Positions 1-9,527 of a DNA stretch of 64,000 bases are shown here, piece by piece. The notes under the pieces are model-generated. The model had not been told where the DNA came from and searched no databases. It saw only the letters and a program-made list of their open reading frames with translations. Location: NCBI RefSeq assembly GCF_014200505.1, contig NZ_JACHBX010000001.1, forward strand, positions 248,001 through 312,000. The letters are read 5' to 3'. The position numbers were made by a program, and so were the translations under genes. Positions within the stretch are counted from its first letter, which is position 1, and every line of letters begins with the position of its first letter. The stretch comes from Massilia aurea (GTDB taxonomy: Bacteria; Pseudomonadota; Gammaproteobacteria; Burkholderiales; Burkholderiaceae_D).

Positions 1-7
1 AGACACC

Positions 8-955
8 ATGAAACACACCATGTTCGCCGCGCTGCTGTGCGCGAGCGCCTGCGCGCAAGCCGCCAACCCGATCGTCAGGGACATCTTCACGGCCGATCCG
101 GCCGCGCTGGTCGACAAGGGCCGCGTGTACCTGTACGTCGGCAAGGATGACGCACCGGCGGGCGGCAAGGATTACGTCATGAACGAGTGGCGCGTCTACT
201 CGAGCTGCGACATGCAGCGCTGGACGGACCACGGCTCGCCGCTGCGTTACTCGACCTTCAAATGGGCCGGGCGCGACGCCTGGGCCTCGGACATCGTCCG
301 GCGCGGCGACAAGTATTATTTCTATTCGACGGTCGACCATGCGACGATTCCCGGCAAGGCGATCGGCGTGGCGGTGTCGGACAGCCCGACCGGCCCGTTC
401 GTCGATGCACTGGGCCGGGCGCTGGTGACGAACGACATGACGAAGCAGACGCAGATCCTGTGGGATGATATCGACCCAGCCGTGTTCATCGACGACGATG
501 GCCAGGCTTACCTGTACTGGGGCAATACGGTCATGAAGTATGCAAAACTCAAGCCGAACATGATCGAGTTCGACGGCCCGATCCAGACCGCGGGCCTGGA
601 CAATTTCGTCGAAGCGGCCTATGTGCACAAGCACAAGGGCACGTATTATCTGACTTACTCGCGCCACTTTCCTGAAGAAACCGTGGCCATGCGCGGCCCG
701 GGCGTGCATGGGCCGTGGTCGATGGATGGCGTCATCATGGAAAAGAACACCAATGTGAAGACCATCCACCAGGCGATCGTCGACTTCAATGGCAAGTCGT
801 ACATTTTTTACCATAACGGCAAGCTGCCCACGGGGGGCGAATTCCGCCGCTCGGTCGCGGTCGAGGAGTTGCACTACGCGCCGGACGGCAAGATCCTGCC
901 GGTCGCGCAAACGACCGCCGGGCCAGCCGCCAATCCAGCGCCGGGTTGCACGTGA
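8..955 (+). CDS. Glycoside hydrolase family 43 protein (arabinosidase/xylosidase type), exported
   Basis: Predicted five-bladed beta-propeller glycosidase that would cleave arabinan, xylan or galactan side chains outside the cytoplasm. Residues 1-19 look like a signal peptide with an AQA-A cleavage site. The three GH43 acidic residues are visible: D30 in FTADPA (base), D156 in DDIDPAVF (pKa modulator) and E202 in FVEAAYVHK (acid). The length of 315 residues fits a single-domain family member with no carbohydrate-binding module. The gene starts 7 bases from the window edge, so its upstream context is unseen. Four bases separate its stop from the LysR gene, suggesting joint transcription. The family call is firm; the substrate cannot be read from the sequence. 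Confidence 0.88.
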   Translation: MKHTMFAALLCASACAQAANPIVRDIFTADPAALVDKGRVYLYVGKDDAPAGGKDYVMNEWRVYSSCDMQRWTDHGSPLRYSTFKWAGRDAWASDIVRRGDKYYFYSTVDHATIPGKAIGVAVSDSPTGPFVDALGRALVTNDMTKQTQILWDDIDPAVFIDDDGQAYLYWGNTVMKYAKLKPNMIEFDGPIQTAGLDNFVEAAYVHKHKGTYYLTYSRHFPEETVAMRGPGVHGPWSMDGVIMEKNTNVKTIHQAIVDFNGKSYIFYHNGKLPTGGEFRRSVAVEELHYAPDGKILPVAQTTAGPAANPAPGCT

Positions 956-959
956 TCTG

Positions 960-1901
960 ATGGAAACGACCAACCCCAACTGGTTCTTGAAGGCGCGCCT
1001 GAAAACGCGCCAGTTGCTGCTGCTGATTGCGCTGGACGACTACCGCAACATTCACCGGGCGGCCGAAGAATTGCACATGACGCAGCCGGCGGCATCGAAA
1101 CAGGTCAAGGATCTGGAAGAGATGCTCGACGTGCGCCTGTTCGAACGGCTGCCGCGCGGGATGGAGCCGACCATCTACGGCGAAACGATGATCCGCCACG
1201 CCCGCATGGCCCTGACCAGCCTGGCGCTGGCGCACGACGACATCGTCGCGCTCAAGGCCGGCCTGGCGGGGCAGGTCGAGGTGGGCGTGATCATGACGCC
1301 GGCAATGGCGCTGCTGCCGCGCGCCATTGCCCGCATCAAGGAGCAGGCGCCGCTGCTGCGCATCGGTGTGCAGCTCGAGTCGAGCAATGTGCTGCTCGAT
1401 AAGCTCAAGCACGGCACGCTCGACTTCATGATCGGGCGCATTCTCGAAAAAGAAGATTCCACCGGGCTGATCTACGAAGAGCTGACCGAGGAGCCGGCCT
1501 GTGCGGTCGTGCGGCCCGATCATCCTTTGCTTGAGAGTAAGAACCTGACGCTCGAGGAGCTTGTCGGGCGCCCCTGGATCCTGCCGCCACCGGGCAGCAT
1601 CCTGCGCCACCGCTTCGACATGATGTTCCTGCGCGCCGGCCTGCAGCCGCCGGTGAACGTCGTCGATACGACAGCGCTGTTATTGGTTACCGCGCTGTTG
1701 CAGCAAACCGACGCATTGCACGTGATGCCGCAGGAAGTCGCGCAATATTATGCGTCGCTGAATGTGATGCGGATCTTGCCGATCGATTTGCCCTGCAAGA
1801 TGGATGCGTTCGGCATCATCCGTCAGCAGGATCATTTGCTGTCTCCGGGCGCGGAGTTGCTGCTGGGCGCCGTGCGGGCGGCTGCTGCAGAAATTTACTA
1901 G
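960..1901 (+). CDS. LysR-family transcriptional regulator (GbpR-like)
   Basis: A 313-residue LysR-type activator/repressor. The winged helix-turn-helix spans about residues 18-75 (IHRAAEELHMTQPAASKQVK), followed by the periplasmic-binding-protein-like effector domain. The sequence resembles regulators annotated as galactose-binding-protein regulators, which control sugar uptake and use, but that is from memory only. The ATG at 960 was chosen because it lies just after the GH43 stop and gives the family's normal N-terminus; the reading frame is open further upstream inside GH43. The TAG stop at 1899-1901 uses, as its last base, the first base of the left inverted repeat of an insertion sequence. 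The insertion may therefore have trimmed or replaced the native C-terminus, though the length is normal. Confidence 0.9.
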   Translation: METTNPNWFLKARLKTRQLLLLIALDDYRNIHRAAEELHMTQPAASKQVKDLEEMLDVRLFERLPRGMEPTIYGETMIRHARMALTSLALAHDDIVALKAGLAGQVEVGVIMTPAMALLPRAIARIKEQAPLLRIGVQLESSNVLLDKLKHGTLDFMIGRILEKEDSTGLIYEELTEEPACAVVRPDHPLLESKNLTLEELVGRPWILPPPGSILRHRFDMMFLRAGLQPPVNVVDTTALLLVTALLQQTDALHVMPQEVAQYYASLNVMRILPIDLPCKMDAFGIIRQQDHLLSPGAELLLGAVRAAAAEIY

Positions 1902-2969
1902 GCGCAGTCAGCGTTATCTGTTGATGACGCTGATAGCAATACTAAGCAATTGTCCGGGGGACGTGACCCGTTCGCCATCCAGCGCCCAGCGCCAGCCCAG
2001 ATAATTGGGCAGGTAGCGCGAGGCCACACCACGAAAGCCCTGTAGCCAGGCCTTGAAGCGCTGGTGGTAGGCGTTCACGTTCTGCACGTGGATGGCAAGG
2101 CTGCCCAGACGCCTTACACGCACACCCGCGCTCACATTGACCGCCTGGTGCGCGATCCTGTGCTTGCGTGCAAAGGCGCGGTAAGCAGGATGGCCGTCAC
2201 TGACCAGCAAGGCCTGCCTGTCGAGCCTGGGTAGCAAGTCACGCTCGAGTTGCGCAGCCTTGAGCGCACCGCGCCCAGTAACAGCATCGATGGTGCGCCC
2301 TTCGCGGTCGCGCGCGACCAGGATGCAATCGAGTTCACCGGAAATGCCCCGTTTGGTAGCATGGCCGCCGCGCCGGCGCGGCGGGCGATTGAGCGTGCGC
2401 GAACCTTTTTGTGACTCGAGCAGAAATGTTTCGTCAGCCTCGACGATACCACTCAAAAGCGCGGGCCGGTCGAGCTTGACCCAATGCAGGAAGCGGTGCC
2501 GCCAGCGAAAGGCGGTGTTGCGGTGTACGCCGACCCGAGCTGCGGCCTTGCGCACGGGGAGTGAATCGAGCAGCACCTGCGAATACGCGAGCCATTTGGC
2601 TTTGTGCCTGAGCCGCGCCAGTGGCGTGCCGGTGAGGTCGTTGAAGGTGCGGCCGCAGGCGCAGCAGCGGTAGCGCTGCAAGTCGTTGGCGAAACCATGC
2701 CGGTAGCAGCGCTCGTTGCCGCATCTGGGACAGCAGCGGCCTGGCGCTCTAACCTCACTGATGAGTGCGACCACCTGATCGAGCCCGGCTGCAGGATGCA
2801 GGGCATCGAGTACCTGCCGGCGTTGCGGCTGATTCAGTGAAGGCAGTTTTGCGAACCAGCCTTTGAAACGTGGCGCTTTCATGATTGACTCCTGACGCTG
2901 GGGACAGGGGTTGGACCATTGGAACGCTCGTCAGTTCAAAGCTAGTCTCTATTTAACGTTGACTGCGCC
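1901..2969 (-). mobile_element. IS1595-family insertion sequence, apparently complete
   Basis: A 1069-bp element bounded by 16-bp inverted repeats, GGCGCAGTCAGCGTTA at 1901-1916 and TAACGTTGACTGCGCC at 2954-2969, which match at 15 of 16 positions. It holds one transposase gene on the minus strand. IS1595 elements normally create an 8-bp target duplication. The flanks here (ATTTACTA on the left, TCTATTAG on the right) are not identical, so a duplication is absent, decayed, or obscured by an adjacent older IS end. The element directly abuts the end of the LysR gene. Confidence 0.85.
1914..2882 (-). CDS. IS1595-family transposase (ISXO2-like domain)
   Basis: A 322-residue transposase. An N-terminal zinc ribbon (CPRC at 51-54 and CCAC at 73-76) precedes a helix-turn-helix-like stretch near 108-130 and the ISXO2-like catalytic domain. 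Acidic residues fall at D150 (IVEADETFL) and D229 (LVSDGHPAY). At the third catalytic position the motif reads NVNAYHQRFKAWLQG, with N270 where many relatives have Glu; DDN variants are known in parts of this family. The frame is intact from start to stop, so the element may be mobile. It reads toward the LysR gene and ends 13 bases from it, inside the left inverted repeat. Confidence 0.92.
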   Translation of the reverse strand: MKAPRFKGWFAKLPSLNQPQRRQVLDALHPAAGLDQVVALISEVRAPGRCCPRCGNERCYRHGFANDLQRYRCCACGRTFNDLTGTPLARLRHKAKWLAYSQVLLDSLPVRKAAARVGVHRNTAFRWRHRFLHWVKLDRPALLSGIVEADETFLLESQKGSRTLNRPPRRRGGHATKRGISGELDCILVARDREGRTIDAVTGRGALKAAQLERDLLPRLDRQALLVSDGHPAYRAFARKHRIAHQAVNVSAGVRVRRLGSLAIHVQNVNAYHQRFKAWLQGFRGVASRYLPNYLGWRWALDGERVTSPGQLLSIAISVINR

Positions 2970-2980
2970 TCTATTAGGAT

Positions 2981-3011
2981 GGCGCAGTCGGCGTTCAACG
3001 TTGACTGCGCC
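2981..3011. repeat. Palindromic pair of IS1595-type ends (remnant or end-to-end junction)
   Basis: A 31-bp near-perfect palindrome, GGCGCAGTCGGCGTT then C then AACGTTGACTGCGCC, made of a left-type and a right-type IS terminus joined by one base. It lies 11 bp beyond the right end of the intact insertion sequence. The 17-mer AACGTTGACTGCGCCTC occurs at 2956-2972 and again at 2997-3013. It cannot encode a protein. It may be the scar of an earlier insertion, and it could also act as a transcriptional barrier before the kinase promoter. Confidence 0.75.
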
Positions 3012-3086
3012 TCAGGCTTGTGGCATCCCCGCCACGCCCGCTCGACACCTCAGGTGTAACGGGCGCGGTTCTGTTTGGTTGCTCGC

Positions 3087-3092
3087 TATAAT
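3087..3092 (+). promoter_or_regulatory. Candidate sigma-70 -10 box for the hybrid kinase gene
   Basis: A perfect TATAAT hexamer lies 103 bases before the chosen ATG at 3195. No convincing -35 hexamer sits 16-18 bp upstream, so the call is tentative. Its position argues against the in-frame ATG at 3075, which would lie upstream of transcription. Confidence 0.4.
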
Positions 3093-3194
3093 CGCCCCAA
3101 CAAGAATATGTTGGCGGCGCTGCAGCAGGGCAGGATCAGATGTTTCAGGATATCGAGCTCGCCAGCCTTGCAAGAACCACACTGGGTATTCCTG

Positions 3195-6068
3195 ATGAGT
3201 AATCTGAGCGGCTTCATGCCGATGGTCGGCGGCAGTTCCACGCTGTCCGGCGATCCCACCGTACTGGATGCGCCTGCGCCAGTTCTGGCCGCGCCGTCGG
3301 CGCTGTTTGCGTCTTCTCCTGCAGCATTTGCACCTCCACCCGCATCCACAGAGCGTGCGCTGGCCGGGCTGGCACACTTGCACCCGGATGCCTGGCCCGA
3401 AGGCCTGCGCGCCATCGCCGACCTCATCCAGGCGTCGCGTTTTCCCATGTTTCTGGCGATCGGGCGCGAGCTGCGCCTGTTCTACAACGACGCGTATTCC
3501 GACCTGCTGGGCGACAAGCACCCGGCGGCGCGCGGCGCGCCGTATGCCAGCGTGCGCCCCGAGTTGTGGGACCGCATGCGGCCCTATTTCGACGAAGTCC
3601 TGGCTGGCGAGTCCGCACAGCTCCAGCACGCGCTGATGGAATTCGAGCGCAACGGCAAGCGCGAACGGCGCTTTTTCTGCGTGTCCCTGTCGCCCGTGCG
3701 CCATGCAGGTCAGGTGGCCGGCGTCTATTGCGTACTCACCGAAACGACGTCCGACGTGCTGTCCGATTACCGGCATGCCTTCCACCAGAAGCTCGGCGAA
3801 GCGCTCGATGGCCTCGATGACGCCGACCACATCATGCGCGCGACGAGCGCCATGACCGGGCAGACGCTGGGCGTGGCGCGTGTGGGCTATGCCGAGGTGG
3901 ACGTTTCCGGCCGCACCGTCAGCATCGACTGCGACTGGACCAGTGGCCGCATGGCCAGCCTGGCCGGCCGCTCGCATCCCCTCGACGCATTCGGTCCGAT
4001 CGTCAATGCCAAGCTGCGCCAGGGCCGCAGCGTGCGCATCGATGACGTCGATGCCGACGAACGCAGTGCGCCGCATGCCGCCGCCTACGCCGCCATTGGC
4101 GCGCGGGCGCTGGTGATGGTGCCGATCATCGAAGAAGGGCGCCTGTGCGCCGTGTTCTACCTGCATGAGCCGATGGCGCGCCATTGGACCGAACAAGAAG
4201 TGGCATTGGCCGAGGACGTGGCGCGCCACACGCGTGAAGTGGCGCGCCGCTCGCGCGTCGAAGAAAGCCTGCGCGACGAGAGCCGCATCCTCGAGACGGT
4301 CAATCGCGCCGGGCGCGCGCTGGCCTCGACGCTCGACCTCGATACGCTGGCGCAATCGATCACCGATGCCGGTGCCGAGCTGAGTGGCGCGCGCTTCGGC
4401 GCGTTCTTCTGCAATCCTGCCGGTCGGGGCGCCCTGCTGCACGATCCGGTGAATGCGCCAATCGGCGCCACGGTGCCCGAGCAGATGCGCCTGTACGCGC
4501 TGTCGGGCGCGTCGCGCGAGCAGTTCGACCGGCTCGCGCCCCCGACGGCGGCCATCTTCCGCCCCCTGATCGAAGGCGGGGCGCCGGTGCGCAGCGACGA
4601 CATCACGTGCGATCCGCAGCACGCTGCGCTGGTGGCCGATGGCACGCCGCTGGCGCAGCTGCGCGTGCGCAGCTATCTCGCGGTGCCGGTCGTGTCGCAA
4701 TCGGGCAAGGTGCTGGGCGGCCTGTTCCTCGGTCACCCGGCGCCGGCCATGTTCACCGAACGCACCGAGCGCATCGTCGCCAATCTCGCCGCGCAAGCGG
4801 CCGTGGCGATGGACAATGCGCACCTGTACGAGATCGCGCAGACGTCGGCGCTCGAACGCGATGCGCTGCTGCAGAGCGAGCGCCTGGCGCGCGTGCAGGC
4901 CGAGCGCCTCAGTCACACCAAGGATGAATTCCTGGCCATGCTGGCGCACGAGCTGCGTAATCCGCTGGCGCCGATCAGCAGTTCGGCCAGTTTGCTGAGC
5001 ATGCAGTTCGCGAACGAGCCGCGCATCTGCCAGACCAGCTCCATCATCAGCCGCCAGGTCAAGCACATGAGCCGCCTGATCGACGACCTGCTCGACGTCT
5101 CGCGCGTCACGCGCGGGCTGGTCAAGCTCAAGCTGGCGACGGTCGATTTCCGCGATGTCGTGAACGGGGCGCTCGACCAGACCCGCCCGCTGGTGCTCGA
5201 AAAAGCGCACCACGTGACGGTGCAACTGCCCGACACACCCGTGTACGTCCGGGGCGACCAGACGCGCCTCGTGCAGAGCGTGGCCAATATCGTCGGCAAC
5301 GCCGCCAAGTACACGCCCAAGGCCGGCACGCTGGCGCTGCGCCTGGTGGCCGGCGATGGGCGCATGATGCTCGAAGTGCGCGACAACGGTTCCGGCATGC
5401 CGCCCGACCTGCTGCCCAATGTGTTCGACCTGTTCACGCAGGGCGCACGCACGCTGGCCCGCTCGCAGGGCGGGCTGGGGCTGGGCCTCACGCTCGTCAA
5501 GCGCCTGGTCGACCTGCACGATGGCGAGGTCACCGCGCACAGCGATGGCGTCGGCTGCGGCAGCACGTTCACGCTCTGCTTGCCCTGCGTGAGTGCGCGC
5601 GCTGGCAGTAGCGACGACGACGCTGCGCCGCCGTCCGAGGCAGATCCGGTGCGCGCTGCGCTGGGCCGCCAGCTGCGCGTGCTGATCGTCGACGACAACA
5701 CGGACGCCGCCGACAGCCTGGCTACGCTGCTGCAGGTGCAGGGCCACGCCACTGCCGTCGAGTACGACGCCGCCTCGGCCCTGCGCCGCGCGCGCGTCGA
5801 GCATCCCGACGTGATGCTGATCGATATCGGCCTGCCCGACATCGATGGCTATCAGCTGGCTTCCAGCCTGCGCGCGCTGCCCGAGATGGCGGCCACGGTG
5901 CCGGTGGCCGTGACCGGCTATGGCCAGGCCAGGGACCGCGAACGGGCGCTCGAGGCCGGCTTCGTCCATCACCTGGTCAAGCCGGTCGACATGACGGCGC
6001 TCGTGCGCATTCTGGACGCGAGTGCGGCGCAGGCGGCGCAGGCCGAGGCCGCGGCTGCATCGGCCTGA
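3195..6068 (+). CDS. Hybrid sensor histidine kinase (PAS-GAF-GAF-HisKA-HATPase-REC)
   Basis: A soluble 957-residue sensor kinase with no clear transmembrane segment. A PAS-like domain (about 70-190) and two GAF domains (about 195-355 and 375-535) precede the kinase core. The phosphoacceptor is H585 in LAHELRNPL. ATP-binding motifs follow: NAAKYTPK, VRDNGSGMPP and GLGLGLTLVKRL. A C-terminal receiver carries VDDN, phosphoacceptor D877 in MLIDIGLPD, and the conserved Lys in HLVKPVD. The ATG at 3195 (MSNLSGFMPM) is preferred; in-frame ATGs at 3075 and 3108 would add unlike sequence. The gene is monocistronic, between an IS end and the hydrolase gene. The signal it senses and its output partner are not visible nearby. 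Confidence 0.9.
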   Translation: MSNLSGFMPMVGGSSTLSGDPTVLDAPAPVLAAPSALFASSPAAFAPPPASTERALAGLAHLHPDAWPEGLRAIADLIQASRFPMFLAIGRELRLFYNDAYSDLLGDKHPAARGAPYASVRPELWDRMRPYFDEVLAGESAQLQHALMEFERNGKRERRFFCVSLSPVRHAGQVAGVYCVLTETTSDVLSDYRHAFHQKLGEALDGLDDADHIMRATSAMTGQTLGVARVGYAEVDVSGRTVSIDCDWTSGRMASLAGRSHPLDAFGPIVNAKLRQGRSVRIDDVDADERSAPHAAAYAAIGARALVMVPIIEEGRLCAVFYLHEPMARHWTEQEVALAEDVARHTREVARRSRVEESLRDESRILETVNRAGRALASTLDLDTLAQSITDAGAELSGARFGAFFCNPAGRGALLHDPVNAPIGATVPEQMRLYALSGASREQFDRLAPPTAAIFRPLIEGGAPVRSDDITCDPQHAALVADGTPLAQLRVRSYLAVPVVSQSGKVLGGLFLGHPAPAMFTERTERIVANLAAQAAVAMDNAHLYEIAQTSALERDALLQSERLARVQAERLSHTKDEFLAMLAHELRNPLAPISSSASLLSMQFANEPRICQTSSIISRQVKHMSRLIDDLLDVSRVTRGLVKLKLATVDFRDVVNGALDQTRPLVLEKAHHVTVQLPDTPVYVRGDQTRLVQSVANIVGNAAKYTPKAGTLALRLVAGDGRMMLEVRDNGSGMPPDLLPNVFDLFTQGARTLARSQGGLGLGLTLVKRLVDLHDGEVTAHSDGVGCGSTFTLCLPCVSARAGSSDDDAAPPSEADPVRAALGRQLRVLIVDDNTDAADSLATLLQVQGHATAVEYDAASALRRARVEHPDVMLIDIGLPDIDGYQLASSLRALPEMAATVPVAVTGYGQARDRERALEAGFVHHLVKPVDMTALVRILDASAAQAAQAEAAAASA

Positions 6069-6138
6069 ACCTGAACCTGAGTCTTGCCGCCCTCCATGGC
6101 GGGAGTATGATGATGCTCCTGTCAATGAAAGGATGAGC

Positions 6139-6834
6139 ATGACCGAATTCGTCATCACCGCACCCGAGACGGCGTCCGTGGCCGTCGCCGGTTCCAGCGC
6201 GCGCTTCCCGGTGCGCCGCGTGTTCTGCGTGGGCCGCAACTACGCCGCGCACGCGCGCGAAATGGGCAGCGACCCGAATCGCGAACCACCGTTCTTCTTC
6301 ACCAAGCCGGCCGATGCCGTCGTGCCGGCCAGCGGCGCGGTGCCGTATCCGCCATCGACGAACGACATGCACCACGAAATCGAACTGGTCGTGGCGCTGA
6401 AAGCCGGCGGCAAGGACATCGACGCGGCGCAGGCGCTCGATCTGGTGTGGGGTTATGGCGTGGGCCTGGACCTGACCCGGCGCGACCTGCAGGCCGTGGC
6501 CAAGGACGCCGGCCGGCCATGGGACATGGCCAAGGGCTTTGACGCGTCGGCCCCGTGCAGCCCGCTGCATCCGGTCAGCGACGTGGGGCACCCGGCCCAG
6601 GCGCGCATCTGGCTCGAAGTGAACGGCACGCTGCGCCAGGAAGGCAATCTCGATGAAATGATCTGGCCCATCGCGGACGTGATCGCGTCGCTGTCGCGCC
6701 TCGTGACGCTGGCGCCGGGCGACCTGATTTATTCGGGCACGCCGTCCGGTGTCGGCGCGCTGCAGCCGGGTGACCAGGTGCGCGGCGGCGTCGACGGCGT
6801 CGACACGTTCGAGCTGACCATCGCGCTCCGCTAA
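6139..6834 (+). CDS. Fumarylacetoacetate hydrolase family protein (fumarylpyruvate-hydrolase-like)
   Basis: A 231-residue cytoplasmic FAH-fold hydrolase, probably cleaving a C-C bond of an acylpyruvate such as fumarylpyruvate in gentisate-type aromatic breakdown. Family landmarks are VGRNYAAHAREMG near the start, the metal-binding HHEIELVVAL segment, and SGTPSGVGALQPGD near the end. The ATG at 6139 (MTEFV) is chosen because AAAGG at 6128-6132 lies 6 bases before it. The ATG at 6133 is too close to that site. No gentisate dioxygenase or maleylpyruvate isomerase gene is adjacent, so the substrate is inferred from family resemblance only. Confidence 0.88.
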   Translation: MTEFVITAPETASVAVAGSSARFPVRRVFCVGRNYAAHAREMGSDPNREPPFFFTKPADAVVPASGAVPYPPSTNDMHHEIELVVALKAGGKDIDAAQALDLVWGYGVGLDLTRRDLQAVAKDAGRPWDMAKGFDASAPCSPLHPVSDVGHPAQARIWLEVNGTLRQEGNLDEMIWPIADVIASLSRLVTLAPGDLIYSGTPSGVGALQPGDQVRGGVDGVDTFELTIALR

Positions 6835-6920
6835 GGGCCAGGTCTCTCCACAACCTTTGTTCTGCCTCAACACGCGAAATTTGATACGCTAGGGATATCG
6901 GCGCGCGTGGGGAGGTAGCA

Positions 6921-7778
6921 ATGACACAAGTTGCATTGATAGCCGTGCATGGCATGGGCGAGACCTTGCCCGACTATGCCGACGGCCTGATGGCGGGGCT
7001 GCGTACCCGTCTGGATGCGCTGGCCAGCCAGGTCGTCATGCGCTCGGTCTACTACCAGGGCATCCTGCACGATAACCAGCGCATGGTCTGGGACCGTACG
7101 TCAGCCACCGGCAAGGTGCGCTACGCCGCGCTGCGCAAATTCGTCCTGTACGGCCTGGGCGACGCCGCCGGGCTGGAAAACAGCAAGGATGATCCCGGCT
7201 CGATCTATGAACAGGCCCAGGGCGAGATCGCCACCACGCTGTTGTCGGCCCATGCCGCGCGGCCCGGCATGCCGGTCGTGTTCGTCGCGCATTCGCTGGG
7301 CTGCCAGGTGCTGTCGAGCTATCTGTACGATGCGCAGAAGGCGGCTGCCGGCAAGCCGGTCGGGGCGGGCATCTGGCGCGATATCGGTGCCTGGGCCGGC
7401 GCGACGCTCGGCCGCGCGCTGACTGCAAGCGAACTGGCCTTCATCGGCGGCGGCACCTGCGTCGCACTGGTGACCACCGGCTGCAATATCCCGATCTTTG
7501 TGGCCGCGCACCAGGAAATGCACATCATCCCGATTGCGCCGCCCACGTCGCTGTTCAAGTGGATCAATTTCTATGATCCTGACGACGTGCTGGGCTGGCC
7601 GCTGCAGCCGTTGTCTAACGGCTACCGTGAACTGGTCGAGGACCGCGCGATCAATGCCGGCGGCGGGGTGGGGGACTTGTTGCTACGCAGCTGGAATCCG
7701 CTGGCGCACAATACCTACTGGGACGATGACGCGGTGCTGGACGCCATCGCCGCGATGCTGCGCCGCCTGGCGGCGTAG
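6921..7778 (+). CDS. Alpha/beta-hydrolase-like serine hydrolase, uncharacterised
   Basis: A 285-residue protein with alpha/beta-hydrolase features. An early VALIAVHGMGE strand-turn resembles the oxyanion-hole region. The nucleophile elbow is FVAHSLGCQVLSSYL, matching G/A-x-S-x-G with Ser in AHSLG. A late acidic and His pair (DPDDVLGWPL and NPLAHNTYWDDD) could complete the triad. There is no signal peptide, so it is probably cytoplasmic. GGAGG at 6911-6915 lies 5 bases before the ATG. The substrate is unknown; proteins of this look are often annotated only as lipase or esterase-like. It sits alone between the FAH gene and a convergent chemoreceptor. Confidence 0.7.
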   Translation: MTQVALIAVHGMGETLPDYADGLMAGLRTRLDALASQVVMRSVYYQGILHDNQRMVWDRTSATGKVRYAALRKFVLYGLGDAAGLENSKDDPGSIYEQAQGEIATTLLSAHAARPGMPVVFVAHSLGCQVLSSYLYDAQKAAAGKPVGAGIWRDIGAWAGATLGRALTASELAFIGGGTCVALVTTGCNIPIFVAAHQEMHIIPIAPPTSLFKWINFYDPDDVLGWPLQPLSNGYRELVEDRAINAGGGVGDLLLRSWNPLAHNTYWDDDAVLDAIAAMLRRLAA

Positions 7779-7797
7779 CAGGCGGCGTTCCAAGCGA

Positions 7798-9399
7798 CTA
7801 GGCTGCCAGCGCCGGCACGGCGCGCGCCGCCAGTTGCGGGCGCGTCCGTCCGCTGGCGTGGTCCAGCTTGAACGCGGCCGCCACCTGCGCCAGTTGCGCT
7901 GCCTGCTCCTGCATGCTCGCGGCCGCTGCGGCGGCTTCCTCGACCAGCGCCGCATTCTGCTGCGTCACCTGGTCCATCTGCGCGATCGCTTCGTTGACCT
8001 GGTTGATGCCCACGCGCTGCTCCTGCGTGGCGGTGCTGATCTCGGACATCATATCGGTCACGCGCGCCACGCTGGCCACGACGTCGTCCATCGTGGCGCC
8101 GGCCTGCTGCACGAGCGCCGTGCCGGCATTCACCTGCGTCATCGAGTCGCCGATCAGGCCCTTGATTTCGCGCGCCGCGCCGGCCGAACGCTGCGCCAGG
8201 TTGCGCACTTCGGATGCCACCACGGCAAAGCCGCGCCCCTGTTCGCCTGCGCGCGCGGCTTCCACCGCGGCATTCAACGCCAGAATATTGGTCTGGAAGG
8301 CGATGCCGTCGATCACGCCGATGATGTCGACGATCTTGCGCGCCGAGGCGTCGATCGAGCCCATCGTGTCGACCACCTGCCCGACGATGGCGCCGCCACG
8401 CGCCGCAACATCCGAGGCTGTTTTTGCCAGGCCGTTGGCCTGCACCGCATTGTCGGCATTCTGGCGCACGGTGGCAGTCAGTTCTTCCATCGAGGCGGCC
8501 GTCTCTTCGAGCGAGCTGGCCTGCTGTTCGGTGCGCGCCGACAGGTCGAGGTTGCCGGCTGCGATCTCGCTCGACGCGGTCGAGATGGCGTTGGTACCTT
8601 GCTGGACCTGCGAGACCACCCGCACCAGCGAGCCGTTCATCGTTTCCAGCGCGCGCATCAGGTCGCCGACCTGGTCTTTCGGATAGCTCGCGAACGTGTG
8701 GCCAAGGTCGCCCGAGGCGACCGTTTCGGCAACGTCGAGCGCGGCGTCCAGCGGCCGGGTGATGCTGCGCGTGACGAGCACGGCGGCCACGGCGCCGATC
8801 GCCGTCGACAGCAGGGCCAGCAGCAGCACCAGTTGCGTGCTGCGCTGATTCGCCGCCTCGATGGCCAGCGCCGTCTGGTCGATGCTCTTGCGCTGGATCT
8901 GCAGCAGGCTCTGGACCCGGGCACCATAGGCGGCGGCAGCTGGCGCGAATACCTGTTCATAGGCCTGTTCTGCCGCCGCCGAGTCGCCCGACGTGCGCGC
9001 GTTCATCACGGTTTCCTTGGCCTGCTGGTAAGTCTTGCGCAAGCCCAGGATGTCCTGCAGCGTCGCTTTTTCTTCGGGCGAGTCGAGCAGGGCTTCGACT
9101 TTCTTGAGGATGACCGTGGTACCCGTAACGCTGTCCTTGATCGGCTTGGCGAACACGGCCGACAGGGTGCTGTCGGTGCTGCGCGCGATCAGTGAGGTGC
9201 GCGCGATGGCCGAATAGGTCAGCACATACCAGTCCGAGACGAGGCGTTCCTTGGTCAGCGGCTTTTGCATCATCTGCTGGGTCGCCTCGGCGCTGCTGCG
9301 CGTGGTGTAGAGAGCGAACGAGGTGCCGGCCAGCGACAGGACGAGCATCGTGGCAAAGCCAAGGGTAAGGCGGGAGCCGATACGGAGATTTTTTAACAC
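7798..9399 (-). CDS. Methyl-accepting chemotaxis protein
   Basis: A 533-residue chemoreceptor. An N-terminal transmembrane helix ([17 protein letters not shown]) is followed by a four-helix-bundle periplasmic sensor region, a second membrane helix around residues 190-210 ([20 protein letters not shown]), a HAMP linker, and a signalling domain. That domain carries the highly conserved hairpin tip [20 protein letters not shown]. The GTG at 9399 gives the family N-terminus [11 protein letters not shown]; upstream in-frame codons would add an unlike extension of 29 residues. The ligand cannot be inferred. No che genes are nearby, so it would feed a chemotaxis system encoded elsewhere. Confidence 0.92.
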   Translation of the reverse strand: MLKNLRIGSRLTLGFATMLVLSLAGTSFALYTTRSSAEATQQMMQKPLTKERLVSDWYVLTYSAIARTSLIARSTDSTLSAVFAKPIKDSVTGTTVILKKVEALLDSPEEKATLQDILGLRKTYQQAKETVMNARTSGDSAAAEQAYEQVFAPAAAAYGARVQSLLQIQRKSIDQTALAIEAANQRSTQLVLLLALLSTAIGAVAAVLVTRSITRPLDAALDVAETVASGDLGHTFASYPKDQVGDLMRALETMNGSLVRVVSQVQQGTNAISTASSEIAAGNLDLSARTEQQASSLEETAASMEELTATVRQNADNAVQANGLAKTASDVAARGGAIVGQVVDTMGSIDASARKIVDIIGVIDGIAFQTNILALNAAVEAARAGEQGRGFAVVASEVRNLAQRSAGAAREIKGLIGDSMTQVNAGTALVQQAGATMDDVVASVARVTDMMSEISTATQEQRVGINQVNEAIAQMDQVTQQNAALVEEAAAAAASMQEQAAQLAQVAAAFKLDHASGRTRPQLAARAVPALAA

Positions 9400-9527
9400 G
9401 ATGTCATCACTTTGAAGAAAGGATTGAGCGCCGAAGAAATGCCTTGCGGCAAGTATCAACCCTTTAAATTTCAAATGAAATAGCAAGAAGACAGCATGTT
9501 GTAATGATGCAGCACAAACCTGTTGCT

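Noticed and set aside
1893..2977. An 8-bp target duplication flanking the insertion sequence
   Set aside because: ATTTACTA and TCTATTAG are not the same; a shifted comparison matches only 6 of 8 positions, which could be chance.
3012..6239. A 1075-codon open frame on the minus strand opposite the hybrid kinase
   Set aside because: The plus strand encodes a complete kinase with all motifs; the minus frame is Arg/His/Gln-rich low-complexity sequence, typical of an antisense shadow in high-GC DNA.
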